Source: Sporodiniella umbellata (lineage: Eukaryota > Mucoromycota > Mucoromycetes > Mucorales > Rhizopodaceae). Taken from it: 64,000 bases of DNA. The stretch lies in the NCBI GenBank assembly GCA_025677835.1, contig JAIXMR010000021.1, positions 186,501-250,500 of the forward strand, read 5' to 3'. Every line of letters starts with the position of its first letter. Within the stretch, counting starts at the first letter, position 1. This document shows positions 19,624-31,293 of this stretch, in pieces. The translations under genes and the position numbers were made by a program. The notes under the pieces were generated by a model. The model did no database searches, was not told the origin of the DNA, and was given only the letters and a program-made list of their open reading frames with translations.

Positions 19624-22600
19624 ACCCTCAGGCTTGATCTCGCTCAGGTGGATCGACTTCATACTGAAGCCTATCTTTTGAAAAGCCTCCTGAATATCCC
19701 CTAATTTTGATGGTGTACTCACTACAACCACATTACTTGTCTCTGCATTAAACATATTTACAAAATATTGGTTCAAAACGCGTTGTAAATCTTCCATTGT
19801 CACCCGCTAGGCATGTTTTTCTTTAGTTTTAGTTTTTTTTTTTTTTTTTTGGGGTATTATTTACCTGGACCGCACTCATCATATCGTGGTTATAAGAAGC
19901 AGGCATCGCCATCAACACTTGGCTTTCAAATGACAAGCGAGCCGCGCTGTCCATCGTACTTTCTTTATTGACCAACCCATAGATCACCGCGCTCTTGGCT
20001 CCATCCACAGCAGAAGGATCGATCTTCATCTCACCACTGCCTAGCTGTTCAATCACCCATTTGGCCTGTTCGAATGCCTTGAAAGCATCCGGGGAGTTAT
20101 AGACGGAAAAGTACAGCAGCCCCGATTCGACACTTTCTCTTAATCGGGTCGAGTAAGCCAACCCTTTACCACGGATCAACTTCCAAAAGATGCCTTCCAT
20201 CGCATCCAACAATTCCATCATCACCAACGTAGGCGCAATATCCGGGTCGCCAAATTCGCTGGGCCCACGCGTACTATGGAACGAAAACGTACTCTCTACC
20301 GCTGGCAGGTTCACAATCAATCCCCGTTGACCGGGTGTCTGCCCTGCTGCAGACAAGGTATCTTTGGCAAGTCGGATCGGGGCCCAAGATCCCTTGAGCT
20401 CTTCACAAGGAAATACCTGAAAACTGGCCCGGGGAGATGCCAAACGTAGGATATCGCCACTCACATGGAGTTTGATATTCTCAGGTAAACACACTAGACA
20501 AAAAGATGAGACCTTTTTTTTTTTTTTTTTCTGATAGATGCTATTTACATGCAGCGCGATAAGCATTTAAATCGTCCATGACCTTTTCAGGTTCTTCTTC
20601 TAAACGCTGCAACACCTTTTGTAAAAACTCTTGTTGATAAAGAATATTACTGGCTGCAAATAGGGATTGACTGGGATCCAGCTCGAGTGCTTGCATCGTA
20701 TTGGCCGCCATCTATCAACCGTGATCAGTATGAAGAGTCACCGTACCTAGTCTTACACTATAGCCTTCACGTTTGGCCTGAGGAAGATCACCCAGGATCT
20801 GGGTGGCTACAATCTTGAGACGTTCTGTAGTGAACTGAGTATGCCACAAGATATCCTTTAACCATTCGATCACTCGACCATAGTTTGATAGTTTGGCCTT
20901 GAGTTTAAAGACAACCAGTTCTTTGAATCCATAGGGAGATGTACCCAGTTCGGCATCATAACTCACCGTATCCTCCTCTAATCCTTTCACAACATCCTCA
21001 AAAGAAACCACCTCTCCGTCTTTTTCGATAGGCAACGAAAAGATACAGTAAAGAAACAGACGTGTGTACAGCAAGAGATGAGAAGGAATAGAGGCACCCG
21101 AAATATAGGCAGAAACCTCGACAAATTGTGATTTGATATCTAGAAAGAGTCTCTGTTGAATTCTGTCTCTTTATAAAAAGAAATCTACTTACGGTCGTAT
21201 TGGATAAACAAAGGTACCTTGGCTTGATCTTGATCCACATAGTGTTGAATAGCGTTTTGACTGTGTAGGATTATAAGCTTCGTTCCCTCCTTTTTTTTTT
21301 TTTTTTTTTTTTTTTGGACCAACTTACATGTTGGAATCGTTATTTCTTGCGGTTATCAAATCAATAAATCGAATAGAAGAAATAGGAGGAATAGCAAAGT
21401 TTTCTAATAAGCCTTTAGGAATAGCTACATCGTTTTGAGCAGTGGATTCATCCAATTTCTTTTGTAACTCTTCCAGTACTTCAGGGCCCAAATCCTCACG
21501 TTGCTTTTCAATACGTTGACTTTCCTCTTTGCTCTGTTGTTCAGCAAATTCAGCAGAAGGTTTACCATAAAGAATAAGATGAGGCGAATCAATATACCAT
21601 CTATTCATGTGTTTGGTTAGCCTATCTTTTTTTTTATACCGGCTCTCTCTTGTTACTTTTTAAGAACTGCCAACCAGTCCTCGGCAGTATAGCCCGCCAA
21701 CGTGTTGAGATACTCTTGATCTTTTACCGAATCTTTCAAACTCATACCATCTTCTGAGCCATACAAAAAGTCAGAAATAGCAACAGCGGCCGCTGTATCA
21801 TGAGCATCTGTTTCTGCGCTTTTCAAAAGCTTTAGCATAAAACAAGCGTTAATTTTTTTTTTTTTTTTTTTTTTTTTTTTGTTCTCTTTTTTTTTTTTTT
21901 TTTTTTACTCCCAAAATTTCTTTCTCAATCACGGTAGCCATACGTGTCATATCAATCTCTTTATCTTGTACGAGTCGATTCAAAGTCTGGAAGAATTCGG
22001 TTGTCAAATTTTCCATTTCCTCTACGGGGACACTAGAGGCAGTGAACGTCAAAGTGGACTTTAAATGGTCTGAAATATAGAAATCCACGTCTGTACAGAG
22101 AGGTTCTTCAATCTCCACAAATTCTTTTTGTAATACAGAAACAGAAGAATCAGTCAAATAAGCGTTCAGCACTTCCAATTCTTTTTGAACAAAGTGTTCC
22201 TATAAAAAGAGCGGTTGTGGTCGGTATACCCAGCTGTCTGGTCCTTTCTTACGTTAGACAAAGGCCCGTTCCAAGCAATCATCAGTGTACCACTGGATTC
22301 ATCCTCATCTGCAAAGAGAACAGTCTCCTCGATGTGTTCTTTTAGGTTTGGGAAATCGCCGGTGCTAATCCAAGGACGTTGCATGGGAGAAAGAGGTCCT
22401 TTCTTTAAGATAGAACTTTCTACTTCCTCCAGTGTCTTCATCAATTCTTCGCGGTCGACTTTACCTGTAATCACCAAACAGAGATTGTCAGGCCTATAAT
22501 AGGACTTGTGATAGTCACGAACTAGAAAAAAAAATGATTTAGAGAGAGCTTTTTTCATTACAAGTCAACATTTACTTTGATCTGAACTCAACTCTCTTAA

Positions 22601-23481
22601 TCTTTCCATCAAACCTCCTGTAACAGATCGATAACCACATGTCTCAGGATAGATCAATTGCTTCATACGATTGTGAAGCCTTTCATAGCCTGCAGATTGA
22701 CATCCTTGCATCTCAGAGTAAACTACCTATCTCACAAAGTCAAAAAAAAAAAAAAAAAAAATTCTTTTTTTTTTACAGTAGATCTACTTACACCTGCGTT
22801 TTCTCCTTTACCGTTGATGTGATGCACTTCTGTATAATAACCAGACTCGGTCAAGGTAGGATACAGAATATGATCTACGTAAATAGGCAATAGGTTCAAG
22901 AATCCTTTGGAACCAGCTGTTAAAATGGTGTAACATGTATGATCGACATCAGTCCATGCATTCGTTCCTTGAGCAAAGGCGCGGTTAGCCAAAGAATCCA
23001 GTACTCCCTATAAACTTGGTATCAGTATTCGGAGGCTTACTTCATGTCTATTTACTTTGTAAGGGTACTGCTCGCTTCCCAAAAATACAAGACTTTACAG
23101 AAAAGAAAATAGTGTCAGCTAGGTTGTCTTTACATATATACCCTACTGCTCTAAAGTATGGGGACAGCCAAAATCGTCAAAAGCTAGGGAAAAAAAAAAA
23201 AAATCAATTGTCAGCCGTTTACTATCTTTACAAAGTTCTTTTTTTATAACAAACCTTCAGTAGCCAGCGTAAAATAACCGTTGACAGTGGGTGCTTTAGA
23301 AAGTGGTTAAAGTCTTTAGAAACGTTTCTCTTTTTTTTTTTTTTTTTTTTCAAAGAAAAGAAAAAGAAAAACCTTCTACGTCAGCCAACACAACAGTTAA
23401 ACCTGTTTTATCACTTTTAAACTTTGTAAAAGAAACTCCAAAATCCGTAGGAACAGCACAGATTTCTTTGAAATTACTCAT
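19618..23481 (-). CDS. M16 family zinc metalloprotease (Sdd3/C05D11.1-like, M16C)
   Basis: Large pitrilysin/insulysin-type peptidase, about 1000 residues in a dozen or so exons. Start MSNFKEICAVPTDFGVSF at 23481. The inverted zinc motif HxxEH is HTLEH, whose last His codon is split by a 54-nt intron (23093-23146); then LVFLGSEQYPYKGVLDSLAN. A downstream VYSEMQG supplies the third zinc ligand Glu. Other recognisable blocks: SYYRPDNLCLVITGKVD, MLIAWNGPL-like LMIAWNGPL, and a C-terminal half with ESTFSFHSTRGPSEFGDPD. Resembles the uncharacterised yeast Sdd3/YOL098C class more than mitochondrial processing peptidase. Several introns hold long A or T runs. Overlaps the dynein light chain stop. Confidence 0.85.
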
Positions 23482-23806
23482 TTCAAGAATCTAAAGTAAA
23501 AATAAAAAAAAAAGAAAATAAAAAAGAAAAAAAAAAAAACTGAAACACACACAGAAAAACTTTCTCGCGTAAAATGCATTATATTTGATAGGAAAATAAA
23601 ACATTAAAAAAGTCACGGGCAAATAGATACTCTAAATTAACCTTTTTGAAAGGAAAACAAGCTGTCATATGTACATATGCATACAAAAATAAGACTTTTA
23701 GTTTTAAGCTTAAGCTTAAGCTGAAACGTTTCGAGCAAATTTATAAAAAGGAAATTGCCGCCTTTTTTTTTTTTTTTTTTTTTTATCAAAGAGTCCAACT
23801 CAGCTA
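23482..23806. promoter_or_regulatory. divergent promoter of the M16 protease and RTT109
   Basis: 325 bp between the two divergent ATGs. Contains three exact TTAAGC units (23704-23721), the palindrome GAAACGTTTC (23723-23732), a TATAAAAAG box (23742-23750, 57 nt before the RTT109 ATG) and a T run before it. Roles are inferred from position. Confidence 0.5.
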
Positions 23807-24832
23807 ATGTCGTTTGAGCAACAGTTTAAGAAACATGTTCAGCATGCTCTTGAGGATACGCTGTTTAATGTTTACGATCTTTGTTCACCTAATGTTCGCT
23901 CTTCTTATCATTTAATAAAGAAAAGTAACACAGAGACCTTTCTTCGTCATCGGCTGATTTTGGTTTCGGTTGCTGATGTCGGGTTTGTTTCTGGTTTAGA
24001 GGCCTATGAGTACACGCTCTATAAGGAAGACAAAGTAGAGCAGACGATTGTTTATATAGCCAAAGTGGACGCGATTCAAAAAGCGGGTGTGACGGGTCAA
24101 TTGATTCAGGCTTACTTAGCAAGCCTGCCCTCTTGTTCAGTATACGTTTTTGCTCGAGCTCAACCTCAGTATCTCTTTGCAGAGTCTGCTCAGCCCACAA
24201 AACGCATACTTGGAGACCGCGAGCTTGTATGCTGGTGGCTTTATCAGCTCAACAAATCATCCGCCCGTTCAGGTTGGTGGTTCGTACCTGGGATAGAGGA
24301 TGAAACAAGCGCCTTAATAGACGTCGGCGCCCGGAAACGCGGTTGGCAACCGACGCTTCCCTGGGTTTACGGCACATCCTATCCTCCTCAGGTAAAAGCC
24401 GCAGATGTTCTGCCCCTCTTTGAAGACGATGCAAAATCCCGGTTTCTCAAGGACCACGCCCAAGACGAGGTCTCTGTCTCTGAATTTTGGGATCTCCTTG
24501 CCTTTAGTGAAGAATGCGTCAAGACCACAGGTTTCTTTGAAATCAGATTGGTTCATGAGGGCCCACTACCACTTCCAAAGGGGGATGAAAAAGAAACTTC
24601 TGAGGGGTTCACGGAATTTTGGAACCACCTTATGTCCCTTAACTTTTCCAATAAGGACACCGTCCTCTCATCTACTCAATCTGCTGTCCAAGAAATACAA
24701 AGACTATTTCCACAACACTCTCATTTTCAAACAAAAGTAAATGCCAAAACGTCTACAAATCCAGAAACAGACAATAAACGGCCTGCAGTCAATACCTTGT
24801 CCGTTGGCTTGATCAAAAGAAAAAAAGTATAA
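23807..24832 (+). CDS. RTT109: Rtt109-type histone acetyltransferase (H3K56)
   Basis: Fungal acetyltransferase that, with Asf1/Vps75 chaperones, acetylates newly made histone H3 on Lys56 during replication and repair; structurally p300/CBP-like. Single exon, 341 residues. Diagnostic blocks: GLEAYEYTLY, IVYIAKVDAIQKAGVTGQL, PQYLFAESAQPTKRILGDRE, LVCWWLYQL, GWQPTLPWVYGTSYPP, and FEDDAKSRFLKDH, which corresponds to the PRFPDDPKSRFL region carrying the key Asp pair. The tail ends in basic SVGLIKRKKV, a plausible nuclear localisation signal. Start is the first ATG after a T run; TATA box 57 nt upstream. Confidence 0.92.
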   Translation: MSFEQQFKKHVQHALEDTLFNVYDLCSPNVRSSYHLIKKSNTETFLRHRLILVSVADVGFVSGLEAYEYTLYKEDKVEQTIVYIAKVDAIQKAGVTGQLIQAYLASLPSCSVYVFARAQPQYLFAESAQPTKRILGDRELVCWWLYQLNKSSARSGWWFVPGIEDETSALIDVGARKRGWQPTLPWVYGTSYPPQVKAADVLPLFEDDAKSRFLKDHAQDEVSVSEFWDLLAFSEECVKTTGFFEIRLVHEGPLPLPKGDEKETSEGFTEFWNHLMSLNFSNKDTVLSSTQSAVQEIQRLFPQHSHFQTKVNAKTSTNPETDNKRPAVNTLSVGLIKRKKV

Positions 24833-25172
24833 AAGCGGTCTTGGCTATGTGTATTTCAACCGACAAAGGTATACATTGACTATTACAGATATACTCACAT
24901 ACATATATTTATTCATTTATATATATTTATACATATGTTTATCTATCCTCCCTCTTTTTTTTTTTTTTCTTTCATTGTCTCCTTTTCTCCTCCTAGTTTG
25001 TAAGTAAATGCTTCAAAAAAGAATTAAGAAACGAATTGAGGAATGATAGATACAAGAATTCACGTTTAATCTTCCATTTACAAACCATAAAATAAAAATT
25101 AGTCAAAAGAAATTCTTGACTTCCTCTGTTCTCTTTCTTTTTTTTTTTTTTTTTTTTTTTTTTTTCAAAACA
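24833..25172. other. spacer, no gene seen
   Basis: RTT109 3' flank and the leader of the next gene, with TA-rich tracts near 24890-24935 and a T27 run at 25139-25165 right before the next ATG. Confidence 0.5.
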
Positions 25173-26390
25173 ATGTCTAATAATACAAGCGCAGCCATGT
25201 CCAAAAGTAAAAAAAAGAGACTCAAGAAGAAGAACAAGAAGACACAAGAAGAAAGTCCTATTGTCCCTGATGAAGGAGATACATCTGATCTTTTACAAAC
25301 AGATGGATCACATACCTTGGAGTCCGAGGATCCTGGCAGCTTGACCTCTCTAAATAAGTCTATCTTGGACACACAAGGAAACAAAGACAATTTATCTACA
25401 GCTGCCACAGCAGGTTCAATCGCGTCCGAACCCGCACCTCCTGTACCTCAGCATGCTGAAGAACAACCTATAGAGGAAATACCACAAGAGGTGATGCCGG
25501 TTCCATCTACTAATTTATCTTCTGAAATAAAGCCGATTCCTATTACACCAGAAGAGGTAGCTGTTCCTCTTCAAGAAGAAGTTCTTACCGCACATAAAGA
25601 GGATGCTTCATTACACCCCTTATCAATTCCTGAAACGATAGAAGAACCGGAGAGAGAACCTACACCTGTACCAGAAAAATCACCGGCTTTACCATCGCCG
25701 CACATACCAGAAGTAACACCCGTACCAGAAGCTAGGTCCACAGCACCACCACCTACCGTAGTAGATGAAGCACCAGCTGCCTATGCTGTTTCAGAGCCAG
25801 TAAAGAGTTTGAGTCCCAAGGACGAGACGAGCTCTGACTTTATCGATATCGACAGTGTAATGAAACAAGCCAAAAAGAATGTAGAAGATGATGCCAGACA
25901 GGCTGCTGCTAAAAGTTTGGCTCTGAATGAGGCTATACAGTATGGTATTGAATCTGTTGTCAAATCGCCTGTGGTGGTACCCGTAACTATCCAGAGTCCT
26001 CAGCCTGCCCACGTTAAATCCAAAGAGAAAGTCTCGCTGCCTTCACAAACTGACACTAGATCGGACAACAATGCTGTTCCACACTCTTCTAACGTTTCAC
26101 AACCTGCAAAGCCGTTAGTCGAGCCATCTGTAAGTGAATCCGTTCCGGTGTCTTCTCCAGATGTGGTAGAACCCCCAGCCATCACAACCACAACACATAC
26201 ACCAACGCCTCAAACAAACCATCAAGAGGGTGTACATCCAACTACACAAGTGCCCTCTGAACCAGGCTCTCAAACAATCCCTAGCGAAACTCAGTCGTCT
26301 ACTGCCATTAGCGACCAAAAATCTCAAAAACCAGCAAATCGTAAATCGGCTTTGACAGCGGCAAAGAAAAAATTTTGTATCATTCTTTAG
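25173..26390 (+). CDS. disordered protein with C-terminal CaaX box (CIIL)
   Basis: 405 residues, single exon, not a family I recognise. It opens MSNNTSAAMSKSKKKRLKKK, a strongly basic segment, then runs as Pro/Glu/Ser/Thr-rich, repeat-like disorder (many EPTPVPE, EVTPVPE style units). One short ordered-looking segment is FIDIDSVMKQAKKNVEDDAR. The protein ends KKKFCIIL: Cys-aliphatic-aliphatic-Leu preceded by lysines, a textbook prenylation box that favours geranylgeranyl transfer. Inference: a membrane-tethered, flexible adaptor. Start chosen as the first ATG after the T run; a Met eight residues later is an alternative. Confidence 0.75.
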   Translation: MSNNTSAAMSKSKKKRLKKKNKKTQEESPIVPDEGDTSDLLQTDGSHTLESEDPGSLTSLNKSILDTQGNKDNLSTAATAGSIASEPAPPVPQHAEEQPIEEIPQEVMPVPSTNLSSEIKPIPITPEEVAVPLQEEVLTAHKEDASLHPLSIPETIEEPEREPTPVPEKSPALPSPHIPEVTPVPEARSTAPPPTVVDEAPAAYAVSEPVKSLSPKDETSSDFIDIDSVMKQAKKNVEDDARQAAAKSLALNEAIQYGIESVVKSPVVVPVTIQSPQPAHVKSKEKVSLPSQTDTRSDNNAVPHSSNVSQPAKPLVEPSVSESVPVSSPDVVEPPAITTTTHTPTPQTNHQEGVHPTTQVPSEPGSQTIPSETQSSTAISDQKSQKPANRKSALTAAKKKFCIIL

Positions 26391-26629
26391 ATAAAAGAAG
26401 AACAAAAAAAAAAAAAAAAAAAAAAGAAAAGCTCAAAAGAAAAAAAGAAAAAAAGGAACTGTTTAGACTTTGTATTGTTTCTTTTTTCTTTTTTTCTTTT
26501 TTTTTTGGCTTTTCTTTTTTTTTTTTGTTAATAAAAAGATTAGTTTTTAATGAACAGTTTATTATTATGATCTCAAAGATATAAATCAAAATGGTATATT
26601 TGTATTAATATGTGCGTGTATATACATGT

Positions 26630-28980
26630 TTAACAACTTGCACAACAGTAATCCATATAGGCCAGATCAGGTCGATTGCCAGCCCATGTAGGAAAGTTGT
26701 AAGCGACGCCGTTTCCACCTCCTTGTAATGCCAAGGAGATAATAAAGACCATGAGCGAAGTACCTGAATCTAACGCGGCTGATAAAAGATAGTTGTATTT
26801 TGCAAACCAGGTGGTATATCGACGTTTAAGATAAAACTGAGAGATTAGGATGATAATGAACGAATTGGTGATCCAAGCCGAGCTACTCCCAGGTAGTACG
26901 TAAAGGCCTGCCAAAAAAGTAGGTACATTGATATATTGAAAACCCAAATGCGGAAATCTTTGATGAAGAAGCCAGAAAGGAATTGGCAAAAAAAATCCAA
27001 TGACGAAAGCCCATAGTACAATACTATAGGGCGTGTTGGGGCCAAACATCTCCATTGGACCTACAGCGCCCCAGGTGATGGCAGCCGAATTAATTTGTTG
27101 CGCAGAAATACCACTCCAGAACTGGTTACCAGAAGAGCGAAGAATATCGTGTTCGTTGTCAATCACAATTTTGTTTACAAAATAATTGAATAAACAGCCG
27201 ACCAATGTTCCTACCATTTGGTTAAAAAATGTCCATCGAGGAGGTACCTTGAGATAGTGGCCGATTTTGAGATCCTTTGCCATCATACCTGCTTGACTCA
27301 TGGTATTGTAACCGATCGTTTTGAAGTACATGTTGGCAATAGGATACCCCGGAAAGATAAAACCGCCAACCATTTCCGAAAGAACGTTAAGACCAAAATG
27401 AATACCAGTGACCGCACCGATCAGATTCAACGGTAACGAAAGAAAACCAGATAGGATCACCGCCACAATCACACCCCACCAAGGTAGTTGACTGCTGTTT
27501 ACATAGGCGATACCAATATTGACACCAACACCAATCAAAAAAATGACATAGTACCACCATGTAGGTACCTCTTTATAATTCCTCATCAACTTCATATGTA
27601 CATCCTCTTTGCTCTTCGATGTTTTCCAAATAAAAGCAAAGCTTTGCCAGATCTGTTTCCCATAAAACAAAAACACATGAGACAAAGATGCAGTAACACC
27701 GAAATCGCTAATGATATAGCTAAAATAGGTTCCTGCGGTGAAATGAGGGTAGCCAATGATTTCTAACATAGTACTGTTGAGCGAATTGTCCGCGTTGAGA
27801 ATCTGCGACTGGGGATATTTTACAGAGGTACCGTTATCCAATAAACGGAAAATACCACTAGATATAAAAGGGTAACTTTTTGCATTCCATACATCGCAAT
27901 AGTATAGAATGGGTGTCACCAGCCAAAGAACAAGGATTCCAGCATAATAGTTGATCTGAACGTAAAAAGGAAGCACAAGTGGGGTCGTAGTCTGAAGATA
28001 GTTCCAATCAAAGCTCAAATTAAATATACCCAGGCCTTCATTCACCGAAGTTCCTCCAAAAAGGTTTTGGACCAATTTGCTGTCGCGTTTGGCAAGACAA
28101 ACAATGGAGATGCCAGAAAGAAGAGGAAACACATACTGAGGGAAGATCTCATACACAAACGCGGCTGCAAAGACCACAAAAAAAAACCGGGTACGCTTCT
28201 TGGCTTCGGATTCTAGTGTGTTCAATGTCTTTAGAACAGAGACATAAGGTAGAGATTGAGGCCAAACCATATTGGCAGGATAGACAAGAAAAGATCGTAA
28301 CTGGCCTGCAATACCGTAGCCTATAAACTGAGTAGCAAGCAGCATAAAGATTGAACCGGCTGTGCCAGGAGGATTGGCAAAGTAAATCCTTTGTGCACTA
28401 ATAATATATGTGCCGTATACAGCCGTGTTTGCAGCAGATACCATGATATAGACACATGCGTGCTCTTTATAATTGAAAGGGGCAGGATTAATCCACCCAC
28501 CTTTGGGAAGCAACTTGTACCAAGCAGTACAGAAAACGTAGGCTACAACCAACATAAAAACACTGGAAAGCGAGACCCCCACTGGTTTAAAAGACATGAG
28601 CTGATGTACAGAAGCAGAGAGTGCAGACAAAACCTTATACGTGTTTTGTTTTTTTTTTAAAAAAAAAAGAAAGTTTATTTTAGCTTGAGGCAGAGCATCT
28701 AATGGTATACCGTGCATGTATATGTACTTACGATACCAATCACAAAACCCCGTATTGTAAAAGAAAGAAGTTCTGGATCGTCATTGACAATTGTCATATC
28801 GTTAACGATAGCAATGTCAGTCTCATTCACGTCATTGTGAAGGTTTTCGTCTAAACATCTGTGTTCTTCATCATCGTGTGTTTCTTTGGGATCCTTGGGC
28901 CAAAATTTTTCGTCGATAGATATGCTTTTTTTTTCATTCGAATCGCCCTTTTTCTCTAAATATGTATGTTCTTCCGGCAT
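26630..28980 (-). CDS. OPT-family oligopeptide transporter
   Basis: Proton-coupled plasma-membrane importer of small peptides or metal-chelate complexes. Two exons flank an intron at about 28640-28733 that carries a perfect T10A10 palindrome. The N-terminal ~85 residues are acidic and cytosolic (MPEEHTYLEKKGDSNEKKS onward). The membrane domain includes WINPAPFNYKEH (family NPG-FN-KEH motif with Ala for Gly), repeated hydrophobic segments, YFKTIGYNTMSQAGMMAKDL, KVPPRWTFFNQMVGT, and the C-terminal FPTWAGNRPDLAYMDYC signature-like stretch. Roughly 760 residues, typical for OPTs. Ends YCCASC. Substrate cannot be assigned. Confidence 0.93.
28649..28668. repeat. T10A10 palindrome in the OPT intron
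   Basis: Perfect 20-nt self-complementary tract inside the single intron of the OPT gene. One of several such tracts in introns of this window. Confidence 0.85.
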
Positions 28981-30385
28981 CTTTTAATTCACACCTGTTT
29001 AGTAAAAACGCTTCAGGACTAGCGATAAAAATAATAAAAACTAAAAAAAAGAAAAAAAAGGAAAGAGAGAGAGAAAAGATAGTTGCATTTATACATAAAT
29101 AAAATGAATGACCATACTTTGTTGCAACAGGCAAAGTAGATGACCGCCGAGTTACACATGTTGCTTTGTATGCCGTATCAAGCACAGATCATAAAAAAGT
29201 AATAAAAAAAATGCAAGGTTAAGGAGAATAAAAACTTTATCTCAAAATTATCTTTTGTCACTCATCAAACGCTTCTTGACATATTTTGACTACGAAAAAA
29301 AAAAATACGTATCAACTCCTTTTTGCAGATTTAAATATTTTGCGTGAACAAGTTGAGAAATTAAAGTTTTGATATTACTTCCTAGAGTGTATTAAGATAG
29401 GATAATTTGAAAGAGAAAGAACAAAGCAAATCTACTTTATTGGAAGAATAAGCTGCAATTTTATCTGAAATGAGGTATATCCAAGCTTTTTTATTTGTTC
29501 GGAAACTTTTATTAGGAAAAGAATAAAGTAAAACAGGTTACACCGTTACTTAGGTGATGTGACTAAATCGATGGCCTACCAAGTTTTGGTGTAGACTCTT
29601 ATCTACTTTTACAAAGGTAGAGCCAAAATAGACACATAATTGAGCTTTGTGGCGCCTTCCTTGATTACATGGACAACAGTTTTTTTTTTTTACTAGTTGA
29701 ATTGCGGTATAAGTTGTATCAAGCTATGCTACCATAGATCAATAGAATGAACATTGAAAACTATTATACCTTTTTTGCACTTTAAAAATAGTCTTTGGTT
29801 TCGAAGCAGCAGTCTGTTTAGTTTTAAAAACTAACTACGCTGTTCTGTAGATTGACTGATAGGGAAATAATTACACTAAAAAAAATCAATAGGAAAAGTA
29901 CGTATTTCATTTTAGTGTTTGAAAAAAAAAAAAAAAAAACTCATTTTTTTCTGCAAGTAGAAGTCATAAACATCAACAGAGATATACTATTAGTAAAATG
30001 TCTATTACAACAGTAGTGCAAAGCTTCACTGGGTAAAAAAAACTTATAAAAAAAGACATCTCAATATTTAGCCTTTTATGGATAAAAGCAAGTTTTGAGT
30101 TTGTTATATACAGGATATCACGCAATACTGTAACACTGTTTAACCTTCCTATCGATGGGATCCATCGCATAAAAGGAAAGACTCTGTCTTTTGCTAGTTG
30201 ATTCTGCTACCTAGGATGTCCTTTTTTTTTCTATATGCCAAAAAAAAAAAAAAAATAAAAATAAAAAAAAGTATTTACTTTCGATAATTCACTCAGGATG
30301 TATCAACAAGTAACAGGTTTTTTTTTCTATTGTTAAAATATCTTTTTTTTAATCGAAAAAATAAAAAAAGGTGAAGGCAGCTTAT
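28981..30385. other. 1.4-kb AT-rich spacer
   Basis: OPT upstream region and uL22m 3' flank. TATAAATG occurs on the minus strand at 29086-29093, about 106 nt before the OPT ATG. Several A/T runs (29926-29939, 30241-30255). All frames are short; no RNA gene recognised by eye. Confidence 0.5.
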
Positions 30386-31293
30386 CTACCAATTATAGAA
30401 AGGTTTGGGGTTATAAACAGGCTTGGTTTCGAGCAATGGTGTCCACACCTTCTTGGTTTGTTTCCAACCTCTAATGTTTCTTCTATCAAGCTTAGTTTGG
30501 TTAGCAGATGTTGCTTCTTTGAAAAGGAACTTGATATGTGCTCTCTTAGTTTCCTTGATACCGAATTGACCACGACCATGAGCGTTAACACGCTTTTGAA
30601 ATGTACCTTTACCAACCCATGCCTGTGCTACAAAAAGTTCAATCTTTTTTTATAAAACACCTTCTTTCTGCACTTACAAACAATCAAATTATGCATGTCT
30701 TTCTGATCGGCGGCATTCTTTTTGGCAAAAGCCAGGTTATGTAAAACCTTTTTGGCTGTACGTTTATCTGAAAATTCCATTTGTCTAATAGCTTCATCAA
30801 CAGGCAGATTGCGAATTTGACGAGCCAACATGTTTAGTTTTTGAGGACTGGCTCTAAAGTTGCTAGAGGAAAATCGATACTAAATACGTTTGTCGATCAG
30901 TTAATGTCAAATTGGCCTTTTCTTATTTTTGTTTTTCGTAAGCTTTACTTCTTTTTCGGCAGGCTTGCCTTCCTTGACAGCTGTTTCAGATTGTACTTGA
31001 ACGCTGTCAAAAAGACTAGAGGCACCAGTTTGAGGTCTTTCATTGGCTGGTTGCTCAGCTGCTGATCTCAATGCTGAAGTAGAAAGACTGAGATGAATGA
31101 ATTTCAAATATGAGTGATGAATGATAATAAATATCAAAAGTCTATGTTTACCATGCTTTCGAAATGGCGGGTTGTTTGAATAAAGAGAGTGTCTTCAAAG
31201 AAGAAGCTATGAAGAATTAGGGTGTTGTCTTGAAATATGAATTTTAAGAGAAAAGAAAAAAGAAAGGTGTTTACTTAATGATCGAACAGACAT
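30386..31293 (-). CDS. MRPL22: Mitochondrial large-subunit ribosomal protein uL22m
   Basis: uL22 homologue of the mitochondrial ribosome, lining the exit tunnel. Exons rebuild in frame from the minus strand: MSVRSL joined to TSSLKTLSLFKQPAISKA (a clean Ser/Lys mitochondrial presequence), then STSALRSAAEQ, then across an intron to YRFSSSNFRASPQKLNMLAR, QIRNLPVDEAIRQMEFSDKR, and after GTAAGTG...TTTGTAG to QAWVGKGTFQKRV, HGRGQFGI, ending NPKPFYNW. The SPxKLN and AWVGKG blocks identify the family. Four introns, each roughly 45-80 nt; the first exon is only 19 nt. Confidence 0.9.
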
